A program made the translations under genes and the position numbers. 64,000 bases of DNA from Aulostomus chinensis (lineage: Eukaryota > Chordata > Actinopteri > Syngnathiformes > Aulostomidae): assembly GCA_037954235.1 (NCBI GenBank), contig JBBMOA010000018.1, positions 7,790,001-7,854,000 on the forward strand, written 5' to 3'. Positions 52,592 to 62,771 of the stretch are shown here, one piece after another (the first letter of the stretch is position 1; each line of letters begins with the position of its first letter). Under the pieces are notes generated by a model. That model was not told where the DNA came from, did not search any database, and was given only the letters and a program-made list of their open reading frames with translations.

Positions 52592-54788
52592 CACGCACCT
52601 GAAAACTTGCAATGGTCCAGACAACAAAATAATGGTATATAGTGCATCAAATTTCCTTAACATACCTTTGCAATACTTTCAACAAAACAATATTTGTTAC
52701 CAAAGTCTAATTAGAAAAAAAAATCTAGTTGAGACACATAAATGCATCTGAGACAGCAACACTCCAAGATAAAGTGTCAAACACTGTGCTGCTCTGGGCA
52801 TCGAACAAGGATCATACAAAGCGGTTGATTTTGTGCTACCCTCCTCCTTTCATTTGATTAATTCACTCACAGAAGCCCTCACATGTGTCTTAGCCCCCCC
52901 CCCCCCCGCCCCCATCATGTTGTCAAGTTGCACCAGTCTTTGTATAATTTGACAAGTCCTTCTCATTCTGCCTCCTCTCTTAGAAGAAGGCTGTGTTCTT
53001 CACCTCTTGACATTGGCACACACACCCCCCCCCCCCAAAAAAAAAACAGGCTTGAGGATTCTGTCCGTAATTATCACCCCCGTCCCCTCTGAGGCTAGAA
53101 GTTTAGCTGCTGAAGTGGGTCACAAACAAGGAACGGAGTTGTTGCCTCCCATGCTGCCGGGGTCGATGCTGCTTCCGCCTCTAACACCTCCAGGAAGGCA
53201 TCAGAAGCAGCGGCAGCGGCTCCACGTAGAATCAGCTTCTGCTTTTATGATGCCTGGGACCGAGAGGCTGTCAGAGCAGCTCCCATGCTCCAGTCCACAA
53301 ACCCGTTCCATGGGGTCAAGCAGAAACGCACAGAGTTGCATTATTAACAGTGTTTGTTTGGGGGGGTTTTTCAACCCACAAGTCCAATTTTTGTTAACCC
53401 CAATGAAATGTTTTTGTAAAGGATGATTGGAATTGTTTATTTTTGGGACGTTTTGACGCTGATATTCTGCAGTATGCGGCTACAGGCAGGCTGTTAATAT
53501 TCCAGCACAGACAAAGACTGCTGTTCCGGTCGGTCATGCCTGTTATGGTACTTTTCACAGCTGATGATATCGTCTGAGGAGGAAGTGTACTGCTCATTAA
53601 CTCCTGGATGTCGGGGCTTTTTTGTTGTTTTTGCGTTTGCTTTCTAAAAATTGGCCTGTTGACACACTCCTGCTCAAGAACAAAGGGCCCAGTGTGTGTG
53701 TGTGGGTTTTTTTTGTTTTGTTTTTCTTCTTTTTTTTTAAAGCGCCAAATCACAACAGAGGTTATTTCATGGCATTTTTCAGAGGAGATTCAGAATCACA
53801 CTCTGAGCAAACACTCGGTGACAGCAGCGATGGAGAGCTCTCTTTTCGGAGGCAGAAACATCAGAGCCGACCCAAACATGAAGACATCAGAGAAAGTGAG
53901 ACAGAGAGAGATAGACAGACAGAGATGGGGAGGGACAGACATGCTAAAGGGAAGATTAAAAATACCGAGTGAAAATCTTGTTTTGCTGACCTGATGTACA
54001 AGTGTACTCTGAGACGCTCTTCAATGGGTGTTTTTATAGATTCCCCCCAAAAAAAGCCTCTTAAACTGGATTTTTCAAAAATATTCATGAAGATTTGAGA
54101 GGAAAACAACAATTTCTGGAGTTTAAGACTACATCAAGAGTTTTTATACATGTCATTCTGGGCTGAACTCCCTTTCACCAGTGTCATGCCCCTGAGCTTC
54201 GTCTCAGAAGCCTCTTCGAGCTGAGGCGAGAGCACGTAAACCTGGTGTGAATGATTCGTCTCCATCTTAACAGACTTGAAAAAGGGTGCCCACGACTCGC
54301 TGCCGAGCCTCTTCTTCACTACTGACAGAAAATCAGCCAATAGGAAAATTAATTTCCAATAGCCAGGTTTCAACCAGCTGCGGGTAGTCATTTTGCACAG
54401 TTCGAGCACAATATGTAGAATTCTTTTTTTTAATTTCAACTCTCAAGACTTTAGAGACTGTAGCAGATTTTCAGCTGAAAAATTATGGTTTGGAGACTTG
54501 GTAAACCAGCAGCTGTCTGTCAATATTCAGATTAGTTTTACCAGCATCTCATCGAGAGTCAGCACTTGTGCGTCAACACTCGGTCGAAGCAGAAATCAAG
54601 GAAGGCGTAGTGTGGTTACAAATGTTGCATTCAAGACTTCTTTCCAGCTCAATTTCATTATTACTACAACTCCATACAGATTTACTAAACAAACCCAAAA
54701 AACAATTATGCTTCTGTGTTTATTTGATAATAGGGAATGTACAAAACTGTCAAGCTTTTGAAACCAAAATGAGAGGAAACAAGACAAG

Positions 54789-54827
<39 letters not shown>

Positions 54828-55682
54828 ATATGAGAGTGCACTTCCTGTCTCCCTGCTCGCTTAGCTTCCTCCTCAATTTTGCAGGGCTGATCCAGCTGCT
54901 CCTTGTCAGCCTGTGACCTGATGGTTCAGTCTTTAACCGCGCAGCAGCATGTTGGTCAGATTGGAAGTGAGGAGGTGAAAATTGGAACCTGAATCACTGC
55001 CAGTCTTTGCTTCCTCGCGGTACGCGTGCCATTTCGGTACAGATAGTAGACGACAGTAGAGGTGGAAACGCAGGCACAGTCCAAGCCGCATGTTTGAAGA
55101 AACAGTTGTTGCACTGCGAAACAGCCTCACTGCTTAAAATGTGACACAGCAACAGTGAGCAAATAAACTTGACAGTGCTGTTTGTACACAAGTAATCTGC
55201 TTTCAGTGATTATGATCTTATCCTAATTAAGAGAATCAGACAAACGCGCTTGCATGACAGCTCGGTTTATGGCGGTGTAACAGTGCCAGTAACTGTGAGC
55301 GCAGATGAGCTCCATGTGTGTGAATGCTGTGAAAACATTTGCAAAAATCATATGCATGTGTGGTTGTTTGAGTTGAGTCCTCTACATCTGCGCGTAGAAA
55401 TCTCACAGATATTGGCAGCGTTATACTGCCGTATACATCTTGTCTGACTTGTTGAAATAAACAGTGACACCTCTCAGTGACTTCCTTCCTCCTTTCCATT
55501 TGAGTCATATTCATGTGATATAAAAATTCCCAGTGTGCTTTCCAGGAAATGCTGGTGTGAGAAACAATGCCAACTGATAATGACTTTTCCTGTTGTTTTC
55601 GTCTAGATGATCCAAACCAGCAGAACACTGATAGAGTCGGCCGACGTGGTCTACTCCAAGCTCACACAAGCACAGCGGGCAG
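1146..55682 (+). CDS. plcl2: Inactive phospholipase C-like protein (PRIP/PLCL2-like), four exons, 3' end outside window
   Basis: Join 1146-1445, 43523-46009, 51937-52140, 55607-55682; about 1022 residues so far. The family is phospholipase C-related but catalytically inactive proteins, which bind Ins(1,4,5)P3 and phosphoinositides and scaffold PP1, PP2A and GABA-A receptor trafficking factors. Seen here, in spliced numbering: KTVSF PP1-docking motif 111-115, PH about 134-242, EF-hand-like 257-402, X 418-562, acidic linker 563-606, Y 607-724, C2 742-870, then a basic and helical C-terminus. Of the catalytic residues of active PLC-delta, the first His (432), the adjacent Asn (433) and one Glu (462) remain. 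The later Asp, His and Glu positions are Ile464, Val477 and Val511. Segments such as KVRSNSR, KKDSEKAK and GYRHVPLQSLTGE resemble PLCL2 more than PLCL1. The divergence leaves open a fish-specific paralogue (plcl5 or a plcl2 ohnologue). Family call is very secure; paralogue is about 60% sure. Confidence 0.93.
3679..4366. mobile_element. Second non-autonomous hAT element nested inside the first
   Basis: The terminal inverted repeats are TCGGGCTGCAAC (3679-3690) and its complement GTTGCAGCCCGA (4355-4366). Many GTCGACTA-type subterminal repeats follow, a form common in fish. The flanks GTGTTCAC (3671-3678) and ATGTTCAC (4367-4374) are an 8-bp duplication with one mismatch. The element is 688 bp with no long frame, so it needs transposase supplied elsewhere. 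Confidence 0.88.
4367..4491. mobile_element. Short palindromic MITE (TGTTCACACC family)
   Basis: The left arm TGTTCACACCAAACGC (from 4368) and the right arm ending GTTCGGTGTGAACA (to 4491) are near-complementary over more than 40 bases, including GTGAATTTTC and CTTTATTCG, so the unit folds into a hairpin. The hAT element at 3679-4366 has inserted at its left tip. The superfamily is not certain because a clean target duplication is not visible. Confidence 0.7.
4826..8873. other. Intron 1 stretch, no gene seen
   Basis: Ordinary non-coding DNA with short T-runs (near 7389-7402). Minus-strand open frames at 5788-6530 are three short unconnected pieces without a convincing match. Nothing else is supported. 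Confidence 0.5.
8874..8939. repeat. Two-copy 34-bp tandem duplication
   Basis: CCGCCACAACACTGACAACA and the bases after it occur at 8874-8907 and again at 8908-8939, nearly identical. This is a recent local duplication, with no coding meaning seen. Confidence 0.85.
10722..10788. repeat. (TG)n microsatellite with CG-rich end
   Basis: About 25 TG units run into CGCGCGCACGCATGCG. The alternating purine-pyrimidine run can adopt Z-DNA. The open frame across it is a repeat translation. Confidence 0.95.
11457..11475. repeat. Poly-C tract
   Basis: Nineteen consecutive C bases. Confidence 0.95.
12257..12589 (-). mobile_element. LINE-like 3' tail, ATGGATGG-ended fish repeat
   Basis: Read on the minus strand it ends in GGATGGATG. 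On the plus strand it starts ATCCATCCATTTTCTA, then GGCTGGAGCCTATCCCAGC, and continues through AACATGCAAACTCCACAC to CTTCTTGCTGTGAGGCAACG. This is a very common dispersed repeat of percomorph genomes. The same tail occurs on the SINEs at 16.7, 48.4 and 63.7 kb, as expected if those SINEs use the partner element's machinery. The LINE clade is not identifiable from this piece. Confidence 0.7.
13532..13564. repeat. (TG)n microsatellite
   Basis: About 16 perfect TG units followed by a G-rich stretch. Confidence 0.95.
13908..13926. repeat. Poly-G tract
   Basis: A run of about 19 G bases, which could form a G-quadruplex. Confidence 0.95.
16721..16960 (+). mobile_element. tRNA-derived SINE, ATGGATGG-tail family, diverged copy
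   Basis: It begins GGCGGCATGGCTTATAGG, with a tRNA-like head and a weak B box (TCATTTGATCC). It continues through CCATGTCCAAGTATCCTTGA and GGGATAGGCTCCAG, ending near AACAGATAAGATGG. It aligns along its length with the copies at 48.4 and 63.7 kb. No target duplication was found, so the copy is old or its ends are worn. Confidence 0.78.
19597..19621 (+). other. G-quadruplex-prone G-rich tract
   Basis: Four or more G runs of at least four bases are each separated by a single A (pattern G4+ A G4 A G4 A G7). This fits the standard intramolecular quadruplex pattern with one-base loops, on the transcribed RNA sense of the host gene. Confidence 0.75.
24695..25111. repeat. Imperfect tandem repeat, period about 168 bp, about 2.3 copies
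   Basis: AAAAGAGGTGTG at 24695 recurs at 24863. AAGGTCACATGACATGAAAG recurs with one change about 170 bases later, and CATAAAAATATT also recurs. A third partial copy near 25068-25111 again has ATTTGGAGTCCC. The copies are well diverged, so the duplication is old. Confidence 0.7.
26244..26287. repeat. (CA)n microsatellite
   Basis: About 21 CA units with one AT interruption. Confidence 0.95.
26471..26499. repeat. Poly-C tract, interrupted
   Basis: C runs broken by single A bases. Confidence 0.95.
27216..27293. repeat. (TG)39 microsatellite
   Basis: One of the longest perfect TG runs here. It is preceded by GGTTAAGG-type degenerate repeats, as in the copies near 32.7 and 62.5 kb. Confidence 0.95.
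28137..28150 (+). promoter_or_regulatory. CTCF-like core motif
   Basis: GCCACCAGGTGGAG closely fits the CTCF core consensus. In fish the same motif is often part of a dispersed repeat, so binding is uncertain. Confidence 0.3.
31218..31518 (+). mobile_element. tRNA-derived SINE (second family)
   Basis: It has a perfect tRNA B box, GGTTCGATCC at 31266-31275, after a degenerate A-box region. The body has GTGTCCCCAATTGATGC, and the 3' part (GTGTGAATGTGCCAGTGC, AAAGAGCTTTGAGGGG, AAATGCCGCCCATTTACA) is typical of a widespread fish SINE. About 50 AT-rich bases near 31340-31393 look inserted. It does not share the ATGGATGG tail. Confidence 0.75.
31519..36980. other. Intron 1 stretch, no gene seen
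   Basis: Holds the GAGGAC repeat near 32.65 kb. A low-repeat block at about 33690-33890 with TTTATTTATAGCTAATTAAC may be conserved non-coding DNA. Open frames are short and without domains. Confidence 0.45.
32640..32800. repeat. GAGGAC...AGGGTTAGG dispersed repeat copy
   Basis: It carries TTTTGAGGACCAG, GGTGAGGACTTTTTGG and GGTTAGGTAGTTAGGGTT, in the same order as the copy at 62.4-62.65 kb. It is a degenerate fish repeat, often beside TG runs. Confidence 0.55.
36981..37020. repeat. (AC)20 microsatellite
   Basis: Twenty perfect AC units. Confidence 0.95.
37021..43522. other. 3' end of intron 1, no gene seen
   Basis: AT-rich non-coding DNA with (CT)n/(CA)n at 38646-38720. It ends in the exon 2 acceptor with a C/T-rich tract. 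Confidence 0.55.
38646..38720. repeat. Compound (CT)n(CA)n microsatellite
   Basis: About seven CT units, then about 17 CA units and interrupted CA to 38720. Confidence 0.95.
43523..46009 (+). CDS. plcl2: plcl2-like exon 2: PP1 motif, PH, EF-hand, X, Y and C2 domains
   Basis: One 2487-bp exon (829 codons) codes for nearly all the domains, the layout known for PLCL genes. The acceptor is TTCTTTTTACAG before 43523 and the donor is ACAG|GTAAGG after 46009; both are phase 0. The open frame extends upstream to 43379, but the 48 codons before 43523 are intron read-through. Order: RKKTVSF (PP1 docking), PH with the basic SKKDSEKAK segment, an EF-like loop with Arg at the last ligand position, X box from SHYYINSSHN, an acidic EEEEG linker, Y box around NPQDFWKCGCQIVAMN, and a C2 domain ending LFVHVAITNR. 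C2 is followed by a very basic stretch. If intron 2 were retained, the protein would gain 18 residues and stop at 46066. No frameshift or internal stop is present, so the gene appears intact. Confidence 0.97.
46507..46657. repeat. Compound inverted and direct repeat (hairpin)
   Basis: AGCACACAGCTTAATGATAT (from 46507) is complementary, with few mismatches, to ATCATTAAGTTGTGTGCT (ending about 46614), including the ATTATCAT/ATGATAAT part. Then 46534-46571 (GATAATAAAGGGTACTACAG onward) recurs directly at 46619-46657. It resembles a foldback element or a MITE relic. Confidence 0.75.
48048..48244. repeat. (TG)n followed by mixed TA/CG/TG tract, perfect R-Y alternation
   Basis: About 23 TG units run into TATATA, ACGTATAT and GTGTATAT blocks. 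By eye every step alternates purine and pyrimidine for about 197 bases. The three open frames across it (repeating Cys-Val, then Tyr-Ile) are artefacts. Confidence 0.95.
48501..48522. repeat. Telomere-like (CCCTAA)n insertion inside a SINE
   Basis: Three and a half CTAACC units stand where the other SINE copies read AAGTATCCTCGAGCAAG. Confidence 0.85.
48632..48653. repeat. Poly-C tract inside the SINE
   Basis: About 22 C bases in place of a shorter C run in sister copies. Confidence 0.95.
50367..50402. repeat. (CT)n microsatellite
   Basis: About 18 CT units followed by an imperfect CT-rich stretch to about 50430. Confidence 0.95.
51861..51926 (+). repeat. (TG)33 immediately before the exon 3 acceptor
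   Basis: Thirty-three perfect TG units end ten bases before exon 3. They occupy the polypyrimidine position. Long UG tracts in RNA are known binding sites for TDP-43 and CELF proteins, which can repress the adjacent exon. Confidence 0.97.
51937..52140 (+). CDS. plcl2: plcl2-like exon 3 (68 codons, phase 0-0)
   Basis: The exon starts NAMVSFKELCGL and ends NAYDM, matching the PLCL segment after C2 (VSFKELCGL and YPTME-QG-VPE-L are conserved). The acceptor is TTCGCCTCAG|AAT and the donor is ATG|GTAAAT. Both ends are phase 0, so skipping would remove 68 residues without a frameshift. The bases before the acceptor are unusual: a (TG)33 run stands where the polypyrimidine tract should be, with only ten other bases before the exon. 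The open frame seen from 51802 to 52230 is intron read-through on both sides and is not a separate gene. Confidence 0.93.
52525..52590 (+). repeat. (CA)33 downstream of exon 3
   Basis: Thirty-three perfect CA units, the exact complement in length and sequence of the (TG)33 before exon 3. Confidence 0.97.
54790..54824. repeat. (CA)17 microsatellite
   Basis: About 17 CA units, about 780 bases upstream of exon 4. Confidence 0.95.
55607..55682 (+). CDS. plcl2: plcl2-like exon 4 (76 bp, ends phase 1)
   Basis: This short exon begins MIQTSRTLIESADVVYSKL and ends QAQRA plus one G. It matches the PLCL helical C-terminal segment that follows YDM in exon 3. The acceptor has a good pyrimidine tract (TTTTCCTGTTGTTTTCGTCTAG) and the donor is GGCAG|GTGGGT. 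It is too short to appear as its own open reading frame. The next exon should start in phase 1 and code for the conserved MEFHE...KEGLKERKL region. I did not see that between 55683 and 64000, so the gene runs on past the window. Confidence 0.88.
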
Positions 55683-57853
55683 GTGGGTGACCTATGTTGA
55701 TAACAACAAGGTGTTTAACAGGTGAAAGCACAGGTGATCAGTTTGTAACACTGAGGTGAGACGAGTGGAGGGCATAAAGTTCCCTGTTGAAGGTGCCTCT
55801 TACAATTCAAGGATAAATCCAAACAACCCATTCAGTGTTTCTCTGTGCTGGGTGTACACTGCCGGATAATCAGGCTGACCTCGGGTCTGAGTCAACCTCC
55901 CACCCCCTCGTCATCAAAAGGAAAAGTTATGTATTACTGAGCAGAAACCTGCAGTAGCCAATGAGATCAAGTTGATCGAGAAACTATTTCATATTTTGTG
56001 TACAGCTACCAAACCGTAGCGCCTTGGGCGGAAGTGTAACTCCAGGCTTGTATCACCAAATGTTGCATGAATGGCACGCCATTTCTTAAGTCATTCAGTA
56101 TGCTAACATGATGCGTTTTGTGCTCAGACAATGGAAGTCTATGGGGGAGTTCACACAAAAAATAACATGAATATTAAGAACAAATATGACCACATATTTA
56201 AACAGAAAACAGAACCCATACAGAGTCAGTCTTCTCATGACTTCATCCACATTTGCTTCTGCTTTTCTCTGCAAAACATATTGCACACGAGCAATGCGGC
56301 CAGTTTACAATGACTGTCCACCTCCATGCTGCTGCTGTTGTTTTTTTTATGTTGTTGTTTTTTTTTTATCCTGAAGTCACATTTAATCAGTTTCTGTATC
56401 TTGGAGTCCCTGGAGTCGCCACGCTGGGGGATGGACAGCGAGTGTGGTCGCGCATCTCGATCGAATCCTCTGCTTTTAAATTCGGCTCCGATTTGAACAG
56501 CCGCTAATGCGCACCAGCTTAAGCAAACCACAAGACAAAAGCGACATTCGCCAAACAGGCTCGTTCTCTTCGGTTCAATGACTCATATAGTGGAAGAGCG
56601 CTCATCTGCAGCCTTCAAATGCATTATGTGTCCTCTTGCCTAATAGAGCGAGCGTAGTGTATCCACTCCTACTACATCTCAACATCTACAACAGGGGCTG
56701 TTGTCGATTGGCCATCATCGGTGAATCAGCGCGGAGTAGTTATCATGTCAGTGGGCAGGTGAAAACAATCAGCCAGCCACACAGATAAAGGGCTGCAGGA
56801 GAAAAGGGACGTAGAGCAGAAACCTCCTTTGAGAGGAGAGAAATGAATAGCTTTGACAGAGTGTGGAGTGAGAGGGGGAGGATGGCAAAACAGAGAAAAG
56901 GATGGAACTAAAGAAGCCTTTTGTCATGTTTTTTTGTTTTTTTTTTTCAGGGAGCTTAGTGTGAGAGCTCCAGCCTCCTGCCTCCAGGAGAGGTTAAAAT
57001 TGACACATAGGAACATATTTTACATGTTCCTGCTGCACATCTTTATGCAGCAGGCAAATAAAGACCTCTCTGAAATGAACCACAACTGACAGATGTAGGT
57101 CTGTGGGAGATTTTTCAACCCTCCCGAGCCGTTTCAGGGTGTTTTTTTGTTTGTTTGTTTGTTTTGCTCCAGTTTTATTCAGGATGGGCTCATTCTTCAC
57201 CACAATATCCTGCACCTCTATGGAAACAGCACATTCATGGCCAGGAGATTGGAAAACTCTGTACAAATATACAAATATAATGCCATAAATAAGGAAATAA
57301 AATAGATTTCTTTCATAATTTATTTTACAAAAAGTAAAAGTTTTCAGCTGTCTACAGGTTTTCACATCCTGCAGTTTTGATGAATGTTTCATGTCTCAGC
57401 TGAATCAATCAGGCAGAATTCTTTGAAGATCTGGTTAGTGCAAATGGTTTATTTTTAGTCATTTTTTTAGAATAAAAACACTCAGATGTTATCATTTTTC
57501 GCTTAGATGCTGTTATTTTCCGAATAAAGGCATACATCACATATAATTTGTTCAAGGAAAGTCAGATATTTTGTATTTTAACTGCTGATATATATATATA
57601 TATATTAAGAAATTTGCATGTTAATCCAACAGGGAATTTTGGAGTGTCAATATGTGGTGCAAACACAGAACGACACTTGCAATTACTTTGAATGTTTTTT
57701 TTGCTTATTATTGTATGGATTTTTAATTTATAGCACAATACAATGTAAGTATTATAGGTAAAAAAAATAAATTGTTTCACAACAAGCACAAAAATGAACA
57801 AAAGTGAGCCTAAGTCTAAAAACACCCCTTCCTTGACTGAGGAAGTGTAGTGA

Positions 57854-58080
57854 TCTGTCCATCCGTTGTCAACCTTTTATAGGCTGGAGCCCCACCAGGC
57901 GAGAGGCAGGGTTGACCCTGGATGGGTCGCCACTCCATTGCAGGGCCGCATATAGAGACAGACGTCCAGTCACATTCGCACCTGCAGGCAATTTTAGAGC
58001 CTCCATTTAACCTAACTTGCATGTTTTTGACATGTGGGGGGAAGCTTGAGTACCTGGAGAGAACCCGGTCACACATGGGG
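57854..58080 (-). mobile_element. LINE-like 3' tail fragment
   Basis: On the plus strand: TGTCCATCCGTTGTCAACC, TATAGGCTGGAGCC, GGCGAGAGGCAGGGTTGACC, GGGTCGCCACTCCATTGCAG, GAGAGAACCCGGTCACAC. It is the same family and orientation as 12257-12589, but more diverged. Confidence 0.7.
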
Positions 58081-61000
58081 AGGGGTGGTTAAACTACATG
58101 TAAAAACAAGTACATTATGAGATATATGTTAATGCTAAGAGCACTGATAGTAGAAATAAGGATAAAGCAGGTCAAGGGCAGTAAAATCAGGGTACTGAAC
58201 ACAGGTTTGTATGATACTTCGAGGTCAGACATATACTGTAGGAGGGTGAGTGGCCATGAAGCCCCCAAAAAGTAATCGGGAAGCTCTTAAAATCAATTCT
58301 AGAGTGAAATAGGAGTCGGTGTAAAGGAGTAAAAACAGGTGAGATGTGATCATGTTGACCAGACAGACCGGCTTGCTTGCTCATTCCAACCCAATATCCT
58401 GGGTTCCATAAACCAATTTAAGCCTGCTATGCCCAGCGTTCCTCCCCGGCGTCACACAGAGGCAAGCATATGCTTCCCTCAGCACCAGCGACACACCAAG
58501 ATAGCCGTGTTGTGCAATTACCCAGGGATGTAGGTTGAACACTGGGGCTTCAATCACAGAGCTGTCCCCTGGGCCCGAGGTTCCCCGGCCCAGAGCTGAA
58601 AACATCTTCAAAGGAGATGACTGCAGAGTTAAGCAGAGCTTAAACCCCACACCGCCTCACTCACAGCAGTGGAGCTGGGGACTGGAGGCCAATGTTTAGC
58701 TCGCTGCTGTCAGGTAAAAAAAAAAATATTCTCAATGCCTACAAGGAAATCAACACTGCTTTATGTGTTTATTTCAAATAAGTGAATTAATTTGAATAAA
58801 GGGCCTCAAAAGCCCATAAATGGAAACCGTGTTCTCAAGCTCCATGTAATCCTTCCAATCCAACTGAAGTGAAAACATGGAAATTCCCAAATGTGGAATT
58901 AAAGGGTTCTCACAATAGTACATCTATGTAAGAACAATACAGAGAGGCAGAGGGCCGGAACGACAGCCCCGAGGGGCCTCAGTTGCATGCCAGACACAAG
59001 ACTTTGCCCTGTCACCCACTCCCCTGCATTCACGCCTCCATCTGTTTTCAAATGTACATAACTCCCATATCAGAGCATTCCTGCCTTGAGACCTTTGTTG
59101 TAGCTCAGATCAATTAAAAATATCATAGCTTTAAAAGTATATAATCTGATTCAGTGTTGCTTTAAAACAAGATGCCCGAGAAATATTTTTCAACATTGCT
59201 GATCAGTAATCCAATGGTTGTTTCTGGTGCAGCACCAGAAATGAGTTTGTTGCAGAGTAACTGAGCAAAGAAGTTGTGCCATGGGTGCAGCAGTCAAGTG
59301 ACTGTTGGTTTCTCCAAATGAGTGTTTACATTTTGTTTTCACTTTCAGGGGGTGTGCTGTTTTGTTTTTTTTCCAGCTGTCATGACAGTTCAGCTCTCCC
59401 GTCTGTTTAAAACATCACATTTTATAAGTGACACTTTTTTCATCGACACAAAATGTCACCGTGAGCAGAATCAGTTGTCCTGCAGACCTCCCTGTGATGA
59501 TTCCAAACAGAAAGGCTTCATGACATTCCTCAAAACCAGAATCCCTTTATAAAGTAAAGCGATGGGGTGAGGGTTACTTCGATACTATGATCAACTACCA
59601 AATGAACTTGCACTCCACCTGCACCAGCTTGTATTCTTAAGTATGTTAATGAGGCCAGTCTGGTGCTATTTTGGGGTGCCACAAAACATTTGCGCCGTAG
59701 ACCAAGAGGGGGCTGGTCTTTGTCAATGGCATTATCTATGAAGTGCTATTTAAAGGGCACAACAGGCCGAGGAGCAGATGGACGGCTTTACAATGCGGCT
59801 CTATTGATGCCTGATATTGTAGAAACATTGGGCGCCACCTCCTCCCAGGGCATCTTCCCTCTGGTTGCTCCTGTATAGGATGTGCTCGTGCGCCTTCACC
59901 TGGTGCAAGAGGTGGTTCATTTCCAGATAAGAAGCATTCGCTACTCCGAGATGAAATGCCTCCGCCATTGAAATCACAACACACAGCCTGCATTTGAAAT
60001 TGAAAGACACAAGGCACTCTGAATGGTTTGACTGATGTCACGCCTGAAACACACCTGCGAATGTTTAGGTTTCTATTGACTGACGACGCACCCTCTAAAT
60101 ACCAAAATTAGGCTGAACACTCCCCCGAAAAGGCACAGCACACACATGGCACCATCCGCCAACCACCTGACGGCACAAATCAATCAAATAGGTCCCCTTC
60201 GTTTTACTCGCCACTGCCTCAAACCACAACTGATCTCTCTGAAGTTGTGTTGTAATGCTGCTTTTGTACATCAACGTTTTTTTTTTTTAAATCTGTCACC
60301 ATAATCTGCCCCCTGCATTAATAAACAAATGACTAAGATAGAACTGCAGACGGCCGCTCCACCAGTCGCTGCCCCCTCTGTCATCTCCATCTGCTTCCTG
60401 TCTCATCAGGTCTCTGTTGTCTGCACTGCATGCTAAAGAGTGCAGTGATTGATGTCGCTCTCAGGAAGGCAAAGCTTTTCCATATGCAGTGTATGAAGTT
60501 TTTAAAGTAGTTGCGAACAGAACATTTTAGTGCAAATGAAGAATGACGTGACACTGTGCTGCATTATAACAATAGAATTGTCCCTGATGAGGAGAACTAG
60601 ACTGATGTGTTCCGTCACACATTGCTAAGTTATTGGAGACCCGTTTACTGTTTAACTGCATCTGGTAAGAATGGCTTCTGAATGATCTCAATCTTCTGAA
60701 TAATTGTTCGGTGTCTTTTAATGAAAGGGAATGGCTTCCAAAAGCACGCAAGAGAAAGGAAAACAGATTTGCTTTGCATTTGAAAGAGGCGAACGCAAGA
60801 TAGCGACAGACAGTCTCATGTTTCTTACAAGATAAGTAAAATTCTTGGTTAAACTCAGGAGCATAGAGTTAAAAAAAAAAAAAAAAAAAAAAAAAACAGA
60901 CCGTAAGATAAAGCAGACTCCTCTGACAAAAACCGCCACTCCATGCTGAAGTGGAGGACAGAGGGTATTCTCACACTTGGCCTCACACCATTGTCCCTCT

Positions 61001-62351
61001 CTCAGTCACAATGCTGCGACCCTGATCTGAGCACAATTACTTCATCGCTGAGCTGGAGACTCTAGAGTTTGCAGCATGGCAATGTAAAGACAAGGTGTAG
61101 GCCAACTCTACTCAAGGAACATTATCCAGTGGAGCAGATGATTTTTTTTGTCCTCCAAAACTGTAGTTTTGCTATTTGGTGGACTACTGGAATTTCATGC
61201 TGCAAAGCTCACCTATTGGAATCTGATTGGAATCACCAAGAAGTCGGACCACACGAAACTGGACTTTGGGGGGGACGATACGGATGGCATGATGTGAATG
61301 TGCCTTAAAAGAGAGGGAATACATGAGGGCAACGAGGTACGACAGGGGTGATAAGCAGGACCCCTTCCCCCAGGGATGAGTCAAGGGGAGAAAGGAAGTG
61401 ACAGAGTGGAATAGAAAGAAAGAAAGAAAGAAAATATTACTGTTCTATACAGTATTGCTGACGTAAGTGACAAAGGATGAAAAGGCTGAAGCATTTATTT
61501 TTAGGATTGTTTTTTTTTGGCTAATTTGGTTGATTAATGACTTTCTTCTTCAGTCAATAGCAATGATAAAAAAAAAAAAAAAACCTGCAATACTGGCAAG
61601 CTTGCCTTTTCTTTTTTGTCGGCAGTCATCACCGTCCGTACTCATTGTCCCACTCTGATCTTGCGTGTCACTTGCAGCTCACTCTGTTATCAAAGGTGTG
61701 ATCGGGTGTTTATGAGCCAGAGAGGGAGCACATGTTTGGTTTGTTCACACAACCCAACTTTATGTGCTTTCATGGCAGTTTTCACTCAGTTCATTTCGAT
61801 GGAACTATTAAACAGGCAATTGAACGATGTTCTTATTTTTGATAAAGTGTTTATTGCATTCACATATTGCTATTGTTTTATCGCCCGTGGCTAATTAAAT
61901 GTTACACTGATTCACCTGCACAGATGCTACAACACAACTGTCTCCTATGCTAAATGAGCTCTTTCTGGTTGTCTTGTTTAGCCTTGCTCTTATGAAAAGT
62001 AGTTCTATCCACTGGAAAACCACGAAGGACAGTGGAATGTTACCCTGACAAAACACTGCATCTTTCAGACAGCTCAAAAAGGCTGAATTTAAATCTTTTG
62101 ATGGACTGACAGGCACTGAATGCTCCATTCATAAGCCATATGATTATGTGCAGACTGACGTTGACAAAAGCAACAGCTCAAAAACAGAGATTCACAGTGA
62201 GATGTTGGATTGGTATGGAATTGAAGGTTTTGTTGCTGTGATCAAACTGGAAGCCAAAAGGTATAATTTTGTTGTAATGGCTGTGTGAGGCACAGAAAAA
62301 GGTGCTATTAGAGGGCTGTCAGCATCGGGGAGAAGATGGGATAGGGCAGGG

Positions 62352-62353
<2 letters not shown>

Positions 62354-62399
<46 letters not shown>
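62354..62399. repeat. (TG)n microsatellite
   Basis: About 23 TG units. Confidence 0.95.
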
Positions 62400-62400
<1 letters not shown>

Positions 62401-62675
62401 CTTGTACTGGCTACATATTGAGGACTAGAATACATATTTAACCAACAGAGTGAGGACATTTTTGGGAAGTGAGGACATTTTAGCCGGTCCTCACCTCTTC
62501 AAAGGGCTGTTTGAAGGTCAAGACTTGGTTTTAGGGTTGAGGTTAGAATAAGGTTCACGTTAGGTTTAGGTTCAAGTTGAGGCTCAGGCAGTCAGTTGAG
62601 ATGGATAGGATTAGGGTGAGGTGCTACGGAATGTATTACTTAAATGAAAGTCCTCACAAAGATATAAGTACAAGG

Positions 62676-62676
<1 letters not shown>
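62400..62676. repeat. GAGGAC...TCCTCACAAAGATA dispersed repeat between two TG tracts
   Basis: Contains AGTGAGGACATTTTTGGGAA, GCCGGTCCTCACCTC, GGTTTTAGGGTTGAGG and AGTCCTCACAAAGATATAAG, and is bounded on both sides by (TG)n. It is a known type of fish repeat and matches the copy at 32.65 kb. Confidence 0.65.
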
Positions 62677-62732
<56 letters not shown>

Positions 62733-62739
62733 CGTGTGC

Positions 62740-62771
<32 letters not shown>

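Larger units (their letters stand above)
52141..55606 (+). other. Intron 3 of the plcl2-like gene
   Basis: GTAAAT to GTTTTCGTCTAG, phase 0. Contains (CA)33, C runs at 52894-52907 and 53027-53035, and (CA)17. No gene is supported. Confidence 0.92.
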